Notes: generated from the sequence alone by a model not told the origin. DNA of 64,000 nt from Hyphomicrobiales bacterium (GCA_025359265.1 JANYHB010000002.1:1-64000); one strand, 5' to 3'. Shown: positions 44,486-53,634, counted from the first letter of the stretch. Made by a program: numbers and translations.

Positions 44486-44519
44486 TGAATATAATTTCAA
44501 TATAGTGAATGTCAATTCA
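44486..44519 (-). promoter_or_regulatory. Promoter of the tetR gene overlapped by two palindromes
   Basis: On the minus strand TTGACA (44510-44515) and TATATT (44488-44493) form a -35/-10 pair with a 16-base spacer. Two similar palindromes, TGAATATAATTTCA (44486-44499) and TGAATGTCAATTCA (44506-44519), lie 20 bases apart, about two helical turns, so they face the same side of the DNA. They cover both promoter boxes, as expected of a TetR operator. Confidence 0.65.
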
Positions 44520-44542
44520 ATTTTTTGAACGGTTGTTCTAAG

Positions 44543-45088
44543 TCACTTTACCACGTTCCCAACGAATGGTAACTCACGGAATTGATGGGCCATATCCATG
44601 CCATAGCCCACCACAAATAAATCAGGGCAATCAAAAGCGCAAAAGTCGGCTCTGATAGAGGCCACCAGATGCCCGGGCTTGTAAAGCAGCACCGCTGATT
44701 TAACCGAAGCTGCGCCCCGCTCTGCCAGCAGGTTCTTCGCATAAGCCAGGGTTCGCCCTGATTCCAATATATCATCCACCAACAGAACATCGCGGTCTTG
44801 CACCACGGCCTCAATGTCACGCAACACATCCACCTTTCCCGACGATGTTGTGGCGGCGCGGTAAGAGGCCAAAATCATGAAGTCCACCTCTGGGGAAAGC
44901 CCGGCATGATGCATGGCACGGATCAGATCGGCTGCAAAAATGAAACTGCCTTTGAGCACGGGTACAACCAAAAGCCGCCTGGGCTTCGTTAATGCAATCT
45001 CCTCTGCCAACCCCTTTATGCGTGCAGCAATTTGGCTTTCTGTAAATAGGACATCAATGCGATGTCCATCAATGGTAATGGAGCTCAT
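44543..45088 (-). CDS. hpt: Hypoxanthine phosphoribosyltransferase
   Basis: A 181-residue purine-salvage enzyme. The phosphoribosyl pyrophosphate motif VLLVDDILESGRTL (about residue 98) and the early loop VPVLKGSFIFAADL are intact, followed by VVGYGMDMAHQFREL, the active-site region of the Hpt family. Its ATG overlaps the stop of the zinc-ribbon gene by four bases. It is separated from tetR by 62 bases. Confidence 0.93.
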   Translation of the reverse strand: MSSITIDGHRIDVLFTESQIAARIKGLAEEIALTKPRRLLVVPVLKGSFIFAADLIRAMHHAGLSPEVDFMILASYRAATTSSGKVDVLRDIEAVVQDRDVLLVDDILESGRTLAYAKNLLAERGAASVKSAVLLYKPGHLVASIRADFCAFDCPDLFVVGYGMDMAHQFRELPFVGNVVK

Positions 45089-45795
45089 GGGCGTGGATTT
45101 GAGCCGATTTCGTCAACATGTGCAAAGCGAATTTGCAAGTTTTTTGCAAGTTCTGGAGGCGCTGCAACGCGTGTGGTGAACGAGGTCGTCTCGCCCCCCC
45201 GCAGCGGTCTGGCACCGGTATCCAGCGTCCAGCTGTAAAGTTCTTTGCCATATTGGTCGTTCAATGCAAAGCGCAGCCACGGAATGCGGCGCATGTCATT
45301 CGTCACATTGCTGATTTCGCCTTTCACCATCAACACATGTTCACCGTCAATCAAGCGGTTCTGCTGTTCAGCGCGCTTGATCTCAAGGCCGTAAATATTA
45401 ATTGGCCAACCCATGCGTTCATAGGCCTTGTTGGCAATCGGGGCTGCCAGAACCAGTGTTTCTGGTGCCAAGACTGCAAAAATAAAGGGTAAAATCGCAA
45501 TGGTTGCAAAGGATGCCCAGCTCGCCATCCGCTTCCATCTGGTTTTGCGCTTTTGGGCAAAAGCCAAACGTGAGATACGGCCGGCTTCAACCAACCGCAC
45601 CACATCAAGTTCTGGCTCGGACTGATCATGCTCGATCACCATCAGCGAGGTGCGAATGGGCACCTCCACAATGTCGGTGACCTGCTGCTCTTTCCAATGA
45701 TAGCCACAGCGTTTGCAGGTTACCGTGAACGCTTCCATGCTACGGTCGGAACCAAGATCATATCGGGTGGTGCAAGATGGGCAAGAAACGATCAT
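45085..45795 (-). CDS. Zinc-ribbon (MJ0042-type) membrane protein, DUF3426-like
   Basis: A 236-residue protein with an N-terminal zinc ribbon of two CxxC pairs, CPSCTTRYDL and CKRCGYHWK, a linker, one membrane segment (about residues 92-110) and a periplasmic domain ending in the strand-rich FTTRVAAPPEL region. Proteins of this make-up are found in many alphaproteobacteria next to ftsE; their role is unknown. It is divergent from ftsE. Confidence 0.83.
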   Translation of the reverse strand: MIVSCPSCTTRYDLGSDRSMEAFTVTCKRCGYHWKEQQVTDIVEVPIRTSLMVIEHDQSEPELDVVRLVEAGRISRLAFAQKRKTRWKRMASWASFATIAILPFIFAVLAPETLVLAAPIANKAYERMGWPINIYGLEIKRAEQQNRLIDGEHVLMVKGEISNVTNDMRRIPWLRFALNDQYGKELYSWTLDTGARPLRGGETTSFTTRVAAPPELAKNLQIRFAHVDEIGSNPRP

Positions 45796-45870
45796 GTTGG
45801 CTTCATTAAAACCTGATTCGGGCTAGCCTGCCGCTTTGGCGAAGGCTTGCTAGGCTAAGCGCCGTGATGG

Positions 45871-45885
45871 TTAACGTGTGGTTAA
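45871..45885 (+). promoter_or_regulatory. CtrA-type site before ftsE
   Basis: TTAA (45871-45874), seven bases, TTAA (45882-45885) matches the TTAA-N7-TTAA pattern bound by the cell-cycle regulator CtrA in alphaproteobacteria. It lies just before the ribosome binding site of ftsE. Whether CtrA acts here is not shown; the pattern can also occur by chance. Confidence 0.35.
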
Positions 45886-45894
45886 GAGGCCGCT

Positions 45895-46551
45895 TTGATC
45901 GAACTTGAAAATGTGGGCCTAGCTTACGGAAACGGTCCCGATATCCTCCAAAACGTCTACCTGCATATCGGGCGCGGGGATCTGCGTTTTTTGACAGGTG
46001 CTTCCGGTTCCGGCAAATCAACCTTGCTCCGTTTGTTGTTTTTGGCTTTGCAGCCGCATCAAGGTATGGCCCGTGTATTAGGTAAAGACGTTGCCAGCCA
46101 TACCCCACAAAGCCGGGCCCGGTTGCGCCGAAAGCTTGGTGTTGTGTTCCAGGATTTTAGGTTGCTGGATCATTTGACCATATTCGAGAACGTGGAGCTT
46201 CCGCTCCGCGCTGCCGGTGGTGAGCCCGGCAAACACACCAACGATGTAAATGACTTATTGGATTGGGTAGGCCTGAAAGAGCGGGCCAGAGATTTTCCTA
46301 ACACCCTATCAGGCGGTGAAAAGCAGCGTGTGGCGATTGCGCGGGCGGTGGTCACCAAGCCAGAGCTCATTTTGGCTGATGAGCCCACAGGCAACGTCGA
46401 CCCTGCGATGGCCAAGCGCCTGCTTCGACTTTTTTTGGAGTTAAACCGGCTGGGAACCACCGTTCTCTTTGCAACCCATGACAAGCATCTGATCGAGCGT
46501 TCGGGGGGACAAGTTATTCACCTGATGCCGGGCGGTCGCCTGTCACAATGA
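45895..46551 (+). CDS. ftsE: Cell-division ATP-binding protein FtsE
   Basis: FtsE with FtsX couples ATP hydrolysis to activation of peptidoglycan hydrolases at the septum. The 218-residue ATPase has Walker A GASGSGKSTLL, signature LSGGEKQRVAIARAVV and Walker B LILADEPTGNVDP. The start is TTG at 45895: AGAGG lies 5 bases upstream and translation gives MIELENVG, the family start. The stop overlaps ftsX. Confidence 0.93.
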   Translation: MIELENVGLAYGNGPDILQNVYLHIGRGDLRFLTGASGSGKSTLLRLLFLALQPHQGMARVLGKDVASHTPQSRARLRRKLGVVFQDFRLLDHLTIFENVELPLRAAGGEPGKHTNDVNDLLDWVGLKERARDFPNTLSGGEKQRVAIARAVVTKPELILADEPTGNVDPAMAKRLLRLFLELNRLGTTVLFATHDKHLIERSGGQVIHLMPGGRLSQ

Positions 46552-47453
46552 CCACCGCTTCGAAATTAAATCCCTCACCCATTTTCCCGAACGCGGCCGC
46601 GCATCTGCGATCCCTGGCCATGACCATGGCTGTCATGTGTTATTTGGCGGGGCTTGCTGTGGTATCTCTGTTGATTGTTCAACACACGGCCAGAGCCTGG
46701 GCAGAAGGTTTGTCGCATGAAGCAACGGTGCAACTGCAACACCTGTCAAATGTCGATGAAGAGCAGGAATTGACCAAAGCATTGGCGCTTATAAAATCGA
46801 CGCGCGGAGTTATCAGCGCCGCGGCACTCGATAAAAGCGCCGGGGCTAAACTATTGGAGCCATGGCTGGGTAAAGGCGTTACCGACGATCTGCCCATTCC
46901 ACGCCTGATCCGAATTGCGATAGACGAGCACAATCCACCTGACTTCGCGCAGCTTGAAGCCACACTCACCGCAAAAGTGAAAGGTGTAAGCCTCGACACG
47001 CATAGACGCTGGCAAGCCCAGCTGTCTCGCATGGGAACAAGCTTGGTCTTTCTGGCGAGTTTGATTCTCGCATTAATTACTTTGGCCAGCGTAATCTTGG
47101 TTTCCTATACGGCGCGCGGCGTCATTGCCGCCAACACCGCCATCATTGAAGTGCTGGAGTTGGTGGGGGCAGAGCCGCGCTTTATTAGTCGCCAAAATGA
47201 CAAGCAGTTTTTCACCACCGGGCTGTTTGCCGGCGTTATTGGAATGTTTGCATCATTGTTGACATGCGCTGCGGTCTACTATGGCGGAGGTTTTACGGAT
47301 GGAAGCGCAATGGATCTTGGAGCCATGTTCAATTTTGAAAACTTCGGCGAACGCGTTATTGCTGGCCTTGCATTGGTGCCGTTGCTTGCCACACTCATCG
47401 CCGTCTGGGTTTCGCGCCTGACTTTGCTGCAACATTTGAAAAAAAATTCATGA
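46548..47453 (+). CDS. ftsX: Cell-division permease-like protein FtsX
   Basis: A 301-residue partner of FtsE with four membrane segments: the first at about residues 28-48, a periplasmic loop of about 110 residues, then three more segments ending at the C-terminus. The region VLELVGAEPRFI between segments 2 and 3 is the FtsX coupling element. It overlaps ftsE and plsC by four bases each. Confidence 0.92.
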   Translation: MTTASKLNPSPIFPNAAAHLRSLAMTMAVMCYLAGLAVVSLLIVQHTARAWAEGLSHEATVQLQHLSNVDEEQELTKALALIKSTRGVISAAALDKSAGAKLLEPWLGKGVTDDLPIPRLIRIAIDEHNPPDFAQLEATLTAKVKGVSLDTHRRWQAQLSRMGTSLVFLASLILALITLASVILVSYTARGVIAANTAIIEVLELVGAEPRFISRQNDKQFFTTGLFAGVIGMFASLLTCAAVYYGGGFTDGSAMDLGAMFNFENFGERVIAGLALVPLLATLIAVWVSRLTLLQHLKKNS

Positions 47454-48169
47454 TTTGGTTTCGCTCGCTGGTTTTCAATTTTTCGTTTTACGTGATGATG
47501 ATTTTGTTTTTGATTGTGTGCTCACCCACGCTGTTAATGCCGCGCATCTATGCCATTCGCGCCCTGCAAGCTTGGGGCCGGACGGCCAACTGGTTGCTGA
47601 AAACGATGTGCAACATCAAGGTTGAGGTGCGTGGAGCCGAGAACATACCCCCAGGCCCCTTGCTGGTGGCAGGTAAACATCAATCCCTGTGGGAAACTTT
47701 GATGCTGCCAACGCTTTTCGATGATCCTTGTATGGTTGAGAAGAAGGAACTTTTTTATATTCCGATTTACGGATGGCCTTACACTTATAAGTTCCGCATG
47801 ATTGGCGTGGATCGCAGCGCGGGATCAAAAGCCTTGAAAAGCCTGATCGCCCGCGGACGCGAAGAGTTGGCGGCGGGACGGCAGATTATCATATTGCCCG
47901 AAGGCACGCGCAAAGCGGTGGGGGCAGACCCCGATTATAAACCCGGCGCAGCGGCACTTTATGCGGCACTCAATGTGCCCTGCATTCCATTTGGTTTGAA
48001 CGCCGGCCTGGTTTGGCCAAGGCGAACCTTCCGCCGTTTTCCCGGAACAATCATCATTGAATTTGGCAGGGCCATTCCACCCGGCCTGCCCCGCAAGGCC
48101 TTTCAACAGCAGATGGAATTGGCCATCGAGGGTATCACCGCAAAGCTGATTTCAGAAAATCGTTCTTGA
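47450..48169 (+). CDS. plsC: 1-acyl-sn-glycerol-3-phosphate acyltransferase
   Basis: PlsC makes phosphatidic acid. The 239-residue enzyme has an N-terminal anchor and the catalytic block KHQSLWETL, where the usual HX4D reads HX4E; this variation is seen in alphaproteobacterial relatives. The EGTRKA motif is present. It overlaps ftsX by four bases. The 3' end holds the promoter region of the next gene. Confidence 0.9.
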   Translation: MIWFRSLVFNFSFYVMMILFLIVCSPTLLMPRIYAIRALQAWGRTANWLLKTMCNIKVEVRGAENIPPGPLLVAGKHQSLWETLMLPTLFDDPCMVEKKELFYIPIYGWPYTYKFRMIGVDRSAGSKALKSLIARGREELAAGRQIIILPEGTRKAVGADPDYKPGAAALYAALNVPCIPFGLNAGLVWPRRTFRRFPGTIIIEFGRAIPPGLPRKAFQQQMELAIEGITAKLISENRS

Positions 48170-48204
48170 CATGTTCTATATTATGTTCTATTTGTGTTCT
48201 GATG
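48166..48204 (+). promoter_or_regulatory. Putative leaderless SOS-type promoter with LexA box
   Basis: TTGACA (48166-48171) and TATTTG (48189-48194) are 17 bases apart, and the downstream ATG (48202) sits 7 bases after the -10, where transcription would begin. A perfect alphaproteobacterial LexA site, GTTC-N7-GTTC (48185-48199), covers the -10, and a further GTTC lies at 48173. The ATG itself lies in a GTTC-TGAT-GAAC palindrome. Confidence 0.5.
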
Positions 48205-48591
48205 AACATTCAGGGCTCACCCTTCTTGAAAACTGCCGCTGTCGCTAACCCTGAGCTGCTGGAACGTTTCTGGTTTTGGCGCGGGGCTTCGGGGCAGAAT
48301 TACATTCATTCGGTTTATGCGCCGGATCATTGCCCACCTCTGCCGGGCGCGGTTTATGTGGCCGTGAAACGCGCCAGCGGCATGCGTATCGCCCTGTCAG
48401 TTGGCCGCTTCAATTCGTTTTATGGCGAAATGCCCGACTTTGGCGACTGTGACGAAGTGCATGTGCATCTTTTGGCACGCAAACCCGAGGCCGCCGAAGA
48501 TGTGCGCCGCGATTTGGCCTCGGCAATGGCTGAGGATCTTGTGCCCCCGGGTTTTTGTGAGGGTGCGTTCGGTCGGTCGGTTGCCGCGTGA
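48202..48591 (+). CDS. Hypothetical protein, probably LexA-controlled
   Basis: The 129-residue product has no recognised domain. It contains FWFWRGASGQNYIHSVYAPD, then AVYVAVKRASGMRIALSVG and DEVHVHLLARK, an alternating strand pattern of a small alpha/beta protein with a His-rich strand. No ribosome binding site lies before the ATG and the apparent promoter places the transcript start at it, so it seems leaderless. The LexA-type site suggests induction by DNA damage. It overlaps nothing and follows plsC. Confidence 0.7.
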   Translation: MNIQGSPFLKTAAVANPELLERFWFWRGASGQNYIHSVYAPDHCPPLPGAVYVAVKRASGMRIALSVGRFNSFYGEMPDFGDCDEVHVHLLARKPEAAEDVRRDLASAMAEDLVPPGFCEGAFGRSVAA

Positions 48592-48616
48592 GTGTCGGGC
48601 TTTTATCTATTGGAGT

Positions 48617-49147
48617 TTACGCCATAACATGCGGTGCGAAGCGTTCCAACTCTGCGTCATGAATGCCGAGCTGGCGCAAATGAGTGATGGTATTGGCCAC
48701 ATAGTCTTTGCACGATCCCATCGTGCCCCAGCCTTGATTGATATAGGGCATTAACGCCTCAACCGTCATGCTTGGAACATATTGCTTGCTTTGATGGCGC
48801 ACCACGTAAGTGATGGCAGCAATGGTTTCGCCGTTTTCAATAATTGAAAAATTGAGTTTACGTTCGTCATAGACATCCCCAAGCAGTTCGCGCTTGCGCA
48901 CATAATCAATCACCTCTTTCCACTGTGTTGCCGCGATTTCATAAACCAAACCAAAACATTCACCACCCACGTCAAGCCCAACCACCAAGCCGGGCTTTTC
49001 ATCTGTGCCACGATAATGATTTGAAAACACCGCCAGCCTGCGGTGATAGCCTTCTAGTCTTGCCGGTCTTGCCGAAACAAACTCAAACCCGGGCCGCCAC
49101 ATAAGTGACCCATAGGCAAAAATACAGTGTTCGCTTTTCGCGTTCAA
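48617..49147 (-). CDS. ChaC-like gamma-glutamylcyclotransferase
   Basis: A 176-residue enzyme that would split glutathione into 5-oxoproline and Cys-Gly. The substrate loop FAYGSLMWRPGF is at the N-terminus and the catalytic glutamate is in YVRKRELLGDVY (about residue 85). The start is TTG at 49147; no ATG exists before SLM, and the codon overlaps the tyrC stop. It is the last gene of the chorismate mutase-hisC-tyrC string. Confidence 0.85.
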   Translation of the reverse strand: MNAKSEHCIFAYGSLMWRPGFEFVSARPARLEGYHRRLAVFSNHYRGTDEKPGLVVGLDVGGECFGLVYEIAATQWKEVIDYVRKRELLGDVYDERKLNFSIIENGETIAAITYVVRHQSKQYVPSMTVEALMPYINQGWGTMGSCKDYVANTITHLRQLGIHDAELERFAPHVMA

Positions 49148-50055
49148 CTCTTGGCCTGCCCACGGCCAAAGTCAGGTGCGGCAGTGTCTTGGCCTGCCGC
49201 AATAATACCGCGCCGCACTTCGCGCGCCCGCGTAAACAAATTAAACAGTGTCTCGCCATCGCCCCAACGCACAGCGCGTTGCAGCACGGCAAGTTCTTCC
49301 GAGAAGCGACCGAGCATTTCCAGAACCGCATCTTTGTTGTTTAAAAATACGTCACGCCACATCGTAGGGTCAGAGGCCGCAATGCGGGTAAAATCACGAA
49401 AGCCTGAGGCTGAATATTTGACCACTTCTGAATTCGTTACCGTTTCAAGATCAGCGGCCGTCGCCACCGTGGTGTAGGCGATAAGGTGGGGCAAATGGCT
49501 GGTGATGGCCAAAACCATGTCATGATGTTCTGCATCCATCACATCAACCATCGAACCCAGATTCTGCCAAAATTGGGTGAGCGTGCTGACCGCTTGCGCA
49601 TCAGAACCCTTCATCGGCGTGAGAATACACCACTTCCCATGGAACACTGCCGCAAAGCCTGAGCGCGGGCCAGATTGCTCAGTGCCAGCAATGGGATGCC
49701 CAGGAATGAAATGCACGCTTTTGGGCACATGCGGGCTGCAATCCCGCACGATGGCACCCTTCACCGAGCCTACATCCGTCAGGATCGCGCCCGACTTGAG
49801 ATGCGGCCCAATTTCCTTTGCCATCGCGCCGCAAGCCCCCACCGGTACACAAAGGATAACAAGATCAGCATTTTTGACGGCATCAATTGCTGTGTCATGA
49901 ACTTCATCAACCAAATCCAACTCACGGGCAACTTGGCGCGTTTCAACACTTTTGGCATGGCCGGAAATCACTCTGGCCAGGTTGTTCTCACGCATGCCAA
50001 GACAAATGGACGAGCCGATGAGGCCAAGGCCAAGAACAGCTACTTTCTCAAACAT
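49144..50055 (-). CDS. tyrC: Prephenate/arogenate (cyclohexadienyl) dehydrogenase
   Basis: The enzyme oxidatively decarboxylates prephenate or arogenate in tyrosine synthesis. The 303-residue product has the NAD loop VLGLGLIGSS at the N-terminus, DVGSVKG, the catalytic His region HPIAGTEQSGP and the dimer-domain SHLPHLIA. The ATG at 50055 overlaps the hisC stop (TGATG); an earlier in-frame ATG at 50064 lies in hisC. Cofactor and substrate preference (NAD/NADP) cannot be told. Confidence 0.9.
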   Translation of the reverse strand: MFEKVAVLGLGLIGSSICLGMRENNLARVISGHAKSVETRQVARELDLVDEVHDTAIDAVKNADLVILCVPVGACGAMAKEIGPHLKSGAILTDVGSVKGAIVRDCSPHVPKSVHFIPGHPIAGTEQSGPRSGFAAVFHGKWCILTPMKGSDAQAVSTLTQFWQNLGSMVDVMDAEHHDMVLAITSHLPHLIAYTTVATAADLETVTNSEVVKYSASGFRDFTRIAASDPTMWRDVFLNNKDAVLEMLGRFSEELAVLQRAVRWGDGETLFNLFTRAREVRRGIIAAGQDTAAPDFGRGQAKS

Positions 50056-51155
50056 CACCGCCATTTCAAAAATTCTTCCAGCTTATTCACCACGAAGCGG
50101 TTGGCTTCTTCAGTTCCCACCGATAAGCGCAAAGCCGCAGGCAGGCCGTAAGCCGCAACAGCGCGCAAGATCAATCCCCGGTCACTCAAAAACGCATCTG
50201 CCCGTTGCGCTTGCCCTGCCGAGTCAAAATGCAAGAGCAAAAAATTGCCAACGGACGGGGTAATGTTCAGGCCCAACTTCGTGATTTCAACCGTCAGCCA
50301 AGTCATCCATTTGGTGTTGAAGGCCAGCGCATCATCAAAAAACTTTTGATCTTCCAATGCCGCAATGCCTGCCATCATTGCCGGAACACTCACGTTGAAG
50401 GGCCCCCGAATACGGTTCAACACATCAGCAATGGCGGGCGGACAATAGGCCCAACCCAAGCGCAATGAAGCCAGCCCATAAATCTTGGAAAATGTCCGCG
50501 TCATCACCACATTGCTATGGTTTTCAACGAGGGCAACGCCTGCATCATAATCGTTAGCCATCACAAATTCCGCATAAGCACCGTCTAACACCAATAATAC
50601 ATGGGCGGGCAGACCTTGATGCAGCCGCGCAATTTCTTCGGCTGTCAAATAAGTGCCGGTAGGATTATTCGGATTGGCGAGAAACACCATCTTGGTTTTT
50701 GCCGTAACGCGCGCGAGTATTTCACCCACATCGGCGCGATGATTTTTTTCTGGTGCGATTACAGCCGTTGCACCATTTGACGAAATGGCGATGGGATAAA
50801 CCAAAAAACCAAATTGCGAATAAATTGCCTCATCCCCAGGCGCCAAATAGGCATGCGCCAGAAGCTGCAGCAGCTCATCGGAACCCGCCCCGCAAACAAT
50901 GTTCTGAACCCTTAAACCGTGGCGCTGGGCAATCGCCTCTCGCAACGCAGCCACAGAGCCATCTGGATAACGCTCCATATCCCGCGCGCTCTCGGCATAG
51001 GCGGCAAGAGCCTTCGGGCTGGCCCCAACGGCAGACTCATTGGCTGATAGTTTATAAATCTTGCCACCTTTGGCGCCCACTTTGCCCGGCACATAAGGGC
51101 GAATATCCAGAATGCCAGATTGCGGCTGTGGGCCATTCTTGTGGTGCGCGTTCAT
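50055..51155 (-). CDS. hisC: Histidinol-phosphate / aromatic aminotransferase
   Basis: A 366-residue class I/II aminotransferase of the HisC type: NPNNPTG, the lysine in [12 protein letters not shown] (about residue 222) and RLGWAY. In this context, between chorismate mutase and tyrC, it probably transaminates aromatic keto acids (phenylalanine/tyrosine) rather than or besides histidinol phosphate. The start at 51155 (MNAHHK) gives the normal length. Confidence 0.9.
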   Translation of the reverse strand: MNAHHKNGPQPQSGILDIRPYVPGKVGAKGGKIYKLSANESAVGASPKALAAYAESARDMERYPDGSVAALREAIAQRHGLRVQNIVCGAGSDELLQLLAHAYLAPGDEAIYSQFGFLVYPIAISSNGATAVIAPEKNHRADVGEILARVTAKTKMVFLANPNNPTGTYLTAEEIARLHQGLPAHVLLVLDGAYAEFVMANDYDAGVALVENHSNVVMTRTFSKIYGLASLRLGWAYCPPAIADVLNRIRGPFNVSVPAMMAGIAALEDQKFFDDALAFNTKWMTWLTVEITKLGLNITPSVGNFLLLHFDSAGQAQRADAFLSDRGLILRAVAAYGLPAALRLSVGTEEANRFVVNKLEEFLKWR

Positions 51156-51165
51156 GGTTATGATC

Positions 51166-51963
51166 TCACAATTTAATCGGGCGGCTATAGTGGCCCGCAA
51201 GGCGCAAGCCAAGTGCCGGGTTGGATCGCGAAAGGCCCACCAATGGGTTTTCATGTTCGCCAATAAAGCCCGGCAATGCGGTTAATCTTAAGGTGCCACT
51301 CTTTGCCTGCCACACCGGCGCAAGCGCAAAATCGCGCGGCATTCGACCAGAAGAAATGATCAAGGTTTCATCATCGCCACTTTCATCCAAGGGCGCCTGG
51401 CCGAACACCAGCAGGCTGGGCTGGGCGACCTCCCCCGAAATCAACGGCAAACTTGCAATAATTTGCGCTTTGCCCGCTTGTCCCGACATAAAAGCCTCAG
51501 CCCACGGTTGCTCGGTTTCAACCACGCAAAGACCGGAAGGATCAGCATTAATTTGCACGAGGGCTTGCGACTCGTCGCGATATTCTTCCACAGGCAGGCC
51601 ACTGAAATAATCATGAACAGCAAGGCGCAAAGCCTGATTGGCTTTGAGATGGCGGCTCACATGCACCGTGATCGAAGATTGGTTAAGGCCCGACTGGTTG
51701 ATGATCGCCCGCCAAAGACGCACCATAAGTTGCGGGCTGAGGCTGTGATCCTTGCCAGCCGAAACGACACGACGCATAATCTGCGCTTCGCGTGCCGGCC
51801 GCAACGGTAATGGCCAATGCTGTGCTTCCTCGGCCTTGGCCGCACGCACGCGGGCGGTCATCCCAAAACGCTGGGCCAACAGCGCAATCAGCTGATCATC
51901 AATCGCATCAATATCGCGGCGCGCCACTTCCAAGGAAACCTGAGGGGAATTGTCTTTTGTCAT
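51166..51963 (-). CDS. Chorismate mutase (AroQ) with C-terminal extension
   Basis: The N-terminal 90 residues are an AroQ-type chorismate mutase: helices with [24 protein letters not shown] and REAQIM provide the active-site arginines, lysine and glutamate. A further 170 or so residues follow; they resemble the poorly defined C-terminal domain of alphaproteobacterial chorismate mutase proteins. It turns chorismate into prephenate, which tyrC uses. hisC begins 10 bases downstream. The ATG at 51963 (MTKDNSPQ) is the likely start. Confidence 0.85.
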   Translation of the reverse strand: MTKDNSPQVSLEVARRDIDAIDDQLIALLAQRFGMTARVRAAKAEEAQHWPLPLRPAREAQIMRRVVSAGKDHSLSPQLMVRLWRAIINQSGLNQSSITVHVSRHLKANQALRLAVHDYFSGLPVEEYRDESQALVQINADPSGLCVVETEQPWAEAFMSGQAGKAQIIASLPLISGEVAQPSLLVFGQAPLDESGDDETLIISSGRMPRDFALAPVWQAKSGTLRLTALPGFIGEHENPLVGLSRSNPALGLRLAGHYSRPIKL

Positions 51964-52023
51964 CGTTTTCAATCTTCCGAACCCCTCCATAGGCAAACTC
52001 GATCAGAAATGGAAGCGAGGGCC

Positions 52024-52737
52024 TCAACGCCGCGTTGCGGGCTGCGGCCTGGGCAGCAACAAGGGGCGTAATCGCGGCAGCGCCCGCCGCACAAATTTGC
52101 CGGTTGAAAAGGCATAGACCTGTTTGGTTGCCTCTACCACGATGGCCCCTGCCGGCCATCCCAGGCCGGTCTTGCATACCGGCTCCAATAGTTTGCGAAC
52201 TGCCGCACTTGCGCCGGGAGGGCCAGCCAAAGCCTGCTGCATGGAATTGACGACGAACTGGCCCTCTTTTAACACGGCCATAAGCTGTGATCGTGAAAAT
52301 GGCTGGCCCTGCCCGAATGGTGTTAAATCCGAGCTGGACCATAATCCGCGCCGATTGGGCACCACAAGAATGAGCTTGCCTTGCGGGCTCAACACGCGCC
52401 AAACCTCTTCCAAGAGATCCTCAGCGCTTTCGGCAAACTCCAAGGCATGAATGAGCAGTGCAACGTCAACGCTGTTGTTGCCAAGCGGCAGATCAAGCTC
52501 ATCTATAAGAGCTGAACGCACTGGGCCAGAAGTGGGCCAATGCATAACACCGGCGCGCGCCATCATAAACGAAACACTCTGGTTTTCGCTGCTCAGATAA
52601 GGTGAGGCAAACCCTAAGCCCAAAACCAATTGATCAGACGTGACGCGCAATGAATGCGCCAGTTTTTCCGCCAGAAATTCTTGCGTGGTTTTTCCCAGCG
52701 GCTGCGTATAGAACTGCGCAATATCTAAAATGTTCAT
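52024..52737 (-). CDS. Class I SAM-dependent methyltransferase
   Basis: A 237-residue protein with a type 11 methyltransferase core: LVLGLGFASPYL at the SAM site (the usual GxGxG is degenerate), the acidic LPLGNNSVDVALLIHALEF strand pair, and LSPQGKLILVVPNR. The target is unknown. The tail is rich in Arg and Pro. It lies upstream of the chorismate mutase gene and is divergent from gloB (64 bases). Confidence 0.8.
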   Translation of the reverse strand: MNILDIAQFYTQPLGKTTQEFLAEKLAHSLRVTSDQLVLGLGFASPYLSSENQSVSFMMARAGVMHWPTSGPVRSALIDELDLPLGNNSVDVALLIHALEFAESAEDLLEEVWRVLSPQGKLILVVPNRRGLWSSSDLTPFGQGQPFSRSQLMAVLKEGQFVVNSMQQALAGPPGASAAVRKLLEPVCKTGLGWPAGAIVVEATKQVYAFSTGKFVRRALPRLRPLLLPRPQPATRR

Positions 52738-52801
52738 CACGGCCCAAGACTAAAGCAGAAAAACTCGCCCGTCATCTATGGGCTGCTAACAAGGTAAAAC
52801 C

Positions 52802-53575
52802 ATGGCCCACATCGATATGCGACAATTTATCTGCCGCAGTGACAATTTCGGTCTCCTGATTCACGATCATGTTTCGGGGGCTACGGCAGCCATTGATGCG
52901 CCCGATGCCAATGCCATCGAAAGCGAACTGCGCAAATTTGGCAGGCAATTGACCCATATTTTTGTAACTCACCACCATGCCGATCATGTGGAGGGCATTT
53001 TACAGCTGAAGGAACTCTTTGGCTGCAAAGTCATTGGCCCAAAAGCTGAAGCCGGAAAAATCCCGGGCTTGGACATAGCCATGGGCGGTGGCGAAAAATT
53101 CACCTGGGCAAAACGGCAGGTAGAGGTGTGGGATTGCCCCGGCCACACAGCGGGGCATATTGCCTTTCATATTCCCGATGAGTTGTCAGTTTTTGCGGGC
53201 GATACGCTTTTTTCCGTGGGCTGTGGCCGCGTGATTGAAGGCACCATGGAACAGATGTGGCAATCTGTAAACCAGTTCAAAAAGCTTCCCGCCCACACTT
53301 ATTTATATTGCGGCCACGAATATACGATGGCCAATTGTCGCTTTGCCCTGACACTCGATCCTGATAACTGGCGCTTGCAGGCTCGCATGAATGAAGTTGA
53401 AAAACTCCGCGCCGAAGATAAAATGACTTGCCCCGTCACCATGGGAGACGAGTTTAAAACCAACCCCTATTTGAGGCTGGATGACCTGGCCATTCGAAAC
53501 ACGCTTGGCATGGCAGAGGCAACCGACCTCCAAGTGTTTACCGAAATTCGAACCCGCAAAAATAATTTCAAATAG
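52802..53575 (+). CDS. gloB: Hydroxyacylglutathione hydrolase (glyoxalase II)
   Basis: GloB hydrolyses S-D-lactoylglutathione in methylglyoxal detoxification. The 257-residue metallo-beta-lactamase-fold protein has THHHADH (about residue 60), GHTAGHI, the DTLFSVGCGR region with the bridging aspartate and CGHEYT, and the C-terminal glutathione-binding part with the KTNPYLR segment. A glutathione-consuming ChaC-like gene lies nearby, but nothing ties the two directly. Confidence 0.94.
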   Translation: MAHIDMRQFICRSDNFGLLIHDHVSGATAAIDAPDANAIESELRKFGRQLTHIFVTHHHADHVEGILQLKELFGCKVIGPKAEAGKIPGLDIAMGGGEKFTWAKRQVEVWDCPGHTAGHIAFHIPDELSVFAGDTLFSVGCGRVIEGTMEQMWQSVNQFKKLPAHTYLYCGHEYTMANCRFALTLDPDNWRLQARMNEVEKLRAEDKMTCPVTMGDEFKTNPYLRLDDLAIRNTLGMAEATDLQVFTEIRTRKNNFK

Positions 53576-53634
53576 GAGCAATCTTATTCGAATTTGTATT
53601 GCTGAAATAATGGCCAGCCCGCGACCATGACAAG

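Noticed and set aside
53576-53634. Possible small gene after gloB
   Set aside because: The gap is only 113 bases, contains a minus-strand terminator and no frame with a start and ribosome binding site.
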